DNA from: CALJTV01 sp034433775 | GTDB lineage: Bacteria; Chloroflexota; Dehalococcoidia; GIF9; UBA5629 | Reading direction: 5' to 3' | Assembly: GCA_034433775.1 (NCBI GenBank) | Contig: DAOUAI010000014.1 | Span: forward strand, 1-7,026 | Length of the DNA: 7,026 nt | Shown here: positions 5,977 to 7,026 of the stretch, in pieces | How the letters are laid out: each line of letters opens with the position of its first letter | Position numbering within the stretch: position 1 is the stretch's first letter | The notes under the pieces: model-generated | Database searches by the model: none | What the model saw: only the letters and a program-made list of their open reading frames with translations | Told to the model about the DNA's origin: nothing | Position numbers and translations under genes: made by a program

Positions 5977-6783
5977 TCATTTCTCCTTAAGTGGGATTAC
6001 CGGGATATAGTTGATCGGGGCATAGCCACTGAACAGGGCACCTCCGTCTATGGAGAATACTTCACCGGTGGCATAGTTAGAGGCGTCGGAGGCGAGGTAA
6101 ACAGCCAGTGCACCGATTTCCGGAGGCTGCCCTACTCTCCCCATGGGGATGAAACGACCTGAGGCTTCATACCGCTCCTTCGGTCCCAGCGTCTGGAATA
6201 GCCCCGGGGCGATGGCATTGACTCTGATGTTATATTCGGCCAGGGTGAGTGCCATCGACATGGTGAGGAGTATCACTCCGGCTTTAGCGGTGTTGTACAT
6301 GAAATTGCCCTTCAAGCCTCTCATGCCGAATCCAGAGGCGATATTGATTATCTTGCCGTATCTTCTGTCGACCATATGTTTGGCTACTGCTCGTGAGCAG
6401 TAGAAAGCACCGCTGAGGTTGGTATCGATCCCCCGATGCCAGTCGAAATCGGTTATCTCCCAGAAAGGTTTGGGTATCTCGCCACGGACGATACCGGCGC
6501 AATTGACCAGTATGTCTACCTTTCCCCACTGGTTTATGGCTTTGGACATCATGTTGTTGACTTCGTCGGGCTTGGTAATATCGGCAGGGAAAAAGACTGC
6601 CTTTCTTCCTGTAGTTTTTGTAACCTCGCTGGCTGTTTGCTCCCCGGCGTCAGCGCGATAATCGGTGACCACAATATCAGCGCCTGCTTCAGCCAGTGAC
6701 AAACAGATGGCGGTGCCCAGTCCTCCACCACCGCCGGTGACCACTGCCACCTGTCCTTCCAGTTTTAGCTTCTCTTCCAGCAT
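5977..6783 (-). CDS. Short-chain dehydrogenase/reductase, NAD-type
   Basis: The product is a 268-aa classical SDR with all signatures. The cofactor loop is VTGGGGGLG (15-23), ADIT contains D69, NCAG spans 94-97, and the catalytic residues are N122 (DTNLSG), S150 (NIASG), Y163 and K167 (YNTAK). An Asp at the end of the second strand (VVTDYR, D41) suggests NAD(H) rather than NADP(H), from family knowledge. The final 16 or so residues (GYAPINYIPVIPLKEK) extend beyond the usual SDR end after SIDGG and could be a C-terminal arm. The substrate is not identifiable; such proteins are often labelled FabG-like or gluconate/glucose dehydrogenase-like. The ATG at 6783 has a strong AAGGAGG 4 bases upstream. 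It lies between two other SDRs, 21 bp after one and 1 bp before the next. Confidence 0.92.
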   Translation of the reverse strand: MLEEKLKLEGQVAVVTGGGGGLGTAICLSLAEAGADIVVTDYRADAGEQTASEVTKTTGRKAVFFPADITKPDEVNNMMSKAINQWGKVDILVNCAGIVRGEIPKPFWEITDFDWHRGIDTNLSGAFYCSRAVAKHMVDRRYGKIINIASGFGMRGLKGNFMYNTAKAGVILLTMSMALTLAEYNIRVNAIAPGLFQTLGPKERYEASGRFIPMGRVGQPPEIGALAVYLASDASNYATGEVFSIDGGALFSGYAPINYIPVIPLKEK

Positions 6784-6804
6784 CGTGCCTCCTTTTCAGT
6801 CTGG

Positions 6805-7026
6805 TCATTCAATGCGCTGTGGGGTTCTACCGCCGGGGCGATAGGTAGGCGGACCCACAAGTTCACCACCATCGACCACAATGGTGGCACCGGTAATGTA
6901 TTTTGCCAGGTCGGAGGCGAGGAAGAGGACCACACTGGCTACGTCTTCCGGTTCACCGAGGCGGAGCAGGGGGGTCCTTTCTGCAGCGAGCTTGCCCTGG
7001 TCACCTTTCCACAGCGCCTCGCTAAG
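6805..7026 (-). CDS. Short-chain dehydrogenase/reductase, C-terminal fragment (cut by window edge)
   Basis: Reading in from the window end, an open frame of 73 residues reaches a TGA at 6807-6805. It contains RLGEPEDVASVVLFLASDLA followed by YITGATIVVDGGE, the standard C-terminal segment of classical SDRs (substrate-loop end, last helix and last strand). A tail of about 18 residues (LVGPPTYRPGGRTPQRIE) follows the VDGG motif, longer than usual. The catalytic and cofactor regions lie outside the window, so nothing can be said about substrate or coenzyme. It stands 21 bp upstream of the next SDR and in the same direction, making three SDR genes in a row. Confidence 0.88.
   Translation of the reverse strand, partial: LSEALWKGDQGKLAAERTPLLRLGEPEDVASVVLFLASDLAKYITGATIVVDGGELVGPPTYRPGGRTPQRIE

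Noticed and set aside
5623..6162. 179-aa plus-strand frame opposite the two SDR genes
   Set aside because: It is a shadow of the SDR coding sequence on the other strand, with no domain signal.

Overview
The window looks like an ordinary stretch of bacterial chromosome of moderate GC content. It holds one partial gene on the plus strand and an otherwise continuous block on the minus strand. A complete large-type SRP RNA (Alu domain plus S domain, about 269 nt), an MEP-pathway kinase (IspE) and an acyl-phosphate-type PlsY homologue mark it as bacterial. The large SRP RNA, the frequent GTG/TTG starts and the run of short-chain dehydrogenases fit a Chloroflexota (Dehalococcoidia-like) genome. That placement is an impression from protein style and gene content, not a tested result.

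Layout. At 1-714 (+) lies the C-terminal half of a CCA-adding tRNA nucleotidyltransferase. It converges, with only 4 bases between stop codons, on a minus-strand cluster read from high to low coordinates. That cluster starts with an SRP RNA gene (3376-3644) with its own recognisable promoter. It continues with a metal-dependent amidohydrolase (2489-3352), rsmA (1579-2481) and ispE (719-1585). The three protein genes are spaced by 7 bp or overlap by 7 bp. No terminator is visible between the SRP RNA and the amidohydrolase, so the RNA may form the 5' part of one transcript.

Upstream lies a second minus-strand cluster: the end of one short-chain dehydrogenase/reductase (SDR, 6805-7026), two complete SDRs (5977-6783 and 5217-5975), a calcineurin-like metallophosphoesterase (4439-5170) and a plsY homologue (3758-4381). 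A modest hairpin with a T-run (3701-3725) separates this cluster from the SRP RNA promoter. The promoter of the upstream cluster lies outside the window.

Functionally, the downstream cluster is housekeeping: protein targeting RNA, 16S rRNA dimethylation and isoprenoid precursor synthesis, plus one amidohydrolase of unknown substrate. The upstream cluster looks metabolic, with three consecutive SDRs and a phosphoesterase, followed by a PlsY-family protein. I see no mobile element, CRISPR array, tRNA or defence system. The most notable points are the promoter-SRP RNA-protein operon arrangement, an SDR with an intact catalytic tetrad but an eroded cofactor-binding glycine motif, a PlsY homologue with altered signature motifs, and an imperfect hairpin spanning the convergent stop codons. 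I found no convincing evidence of a new multi-gene system.
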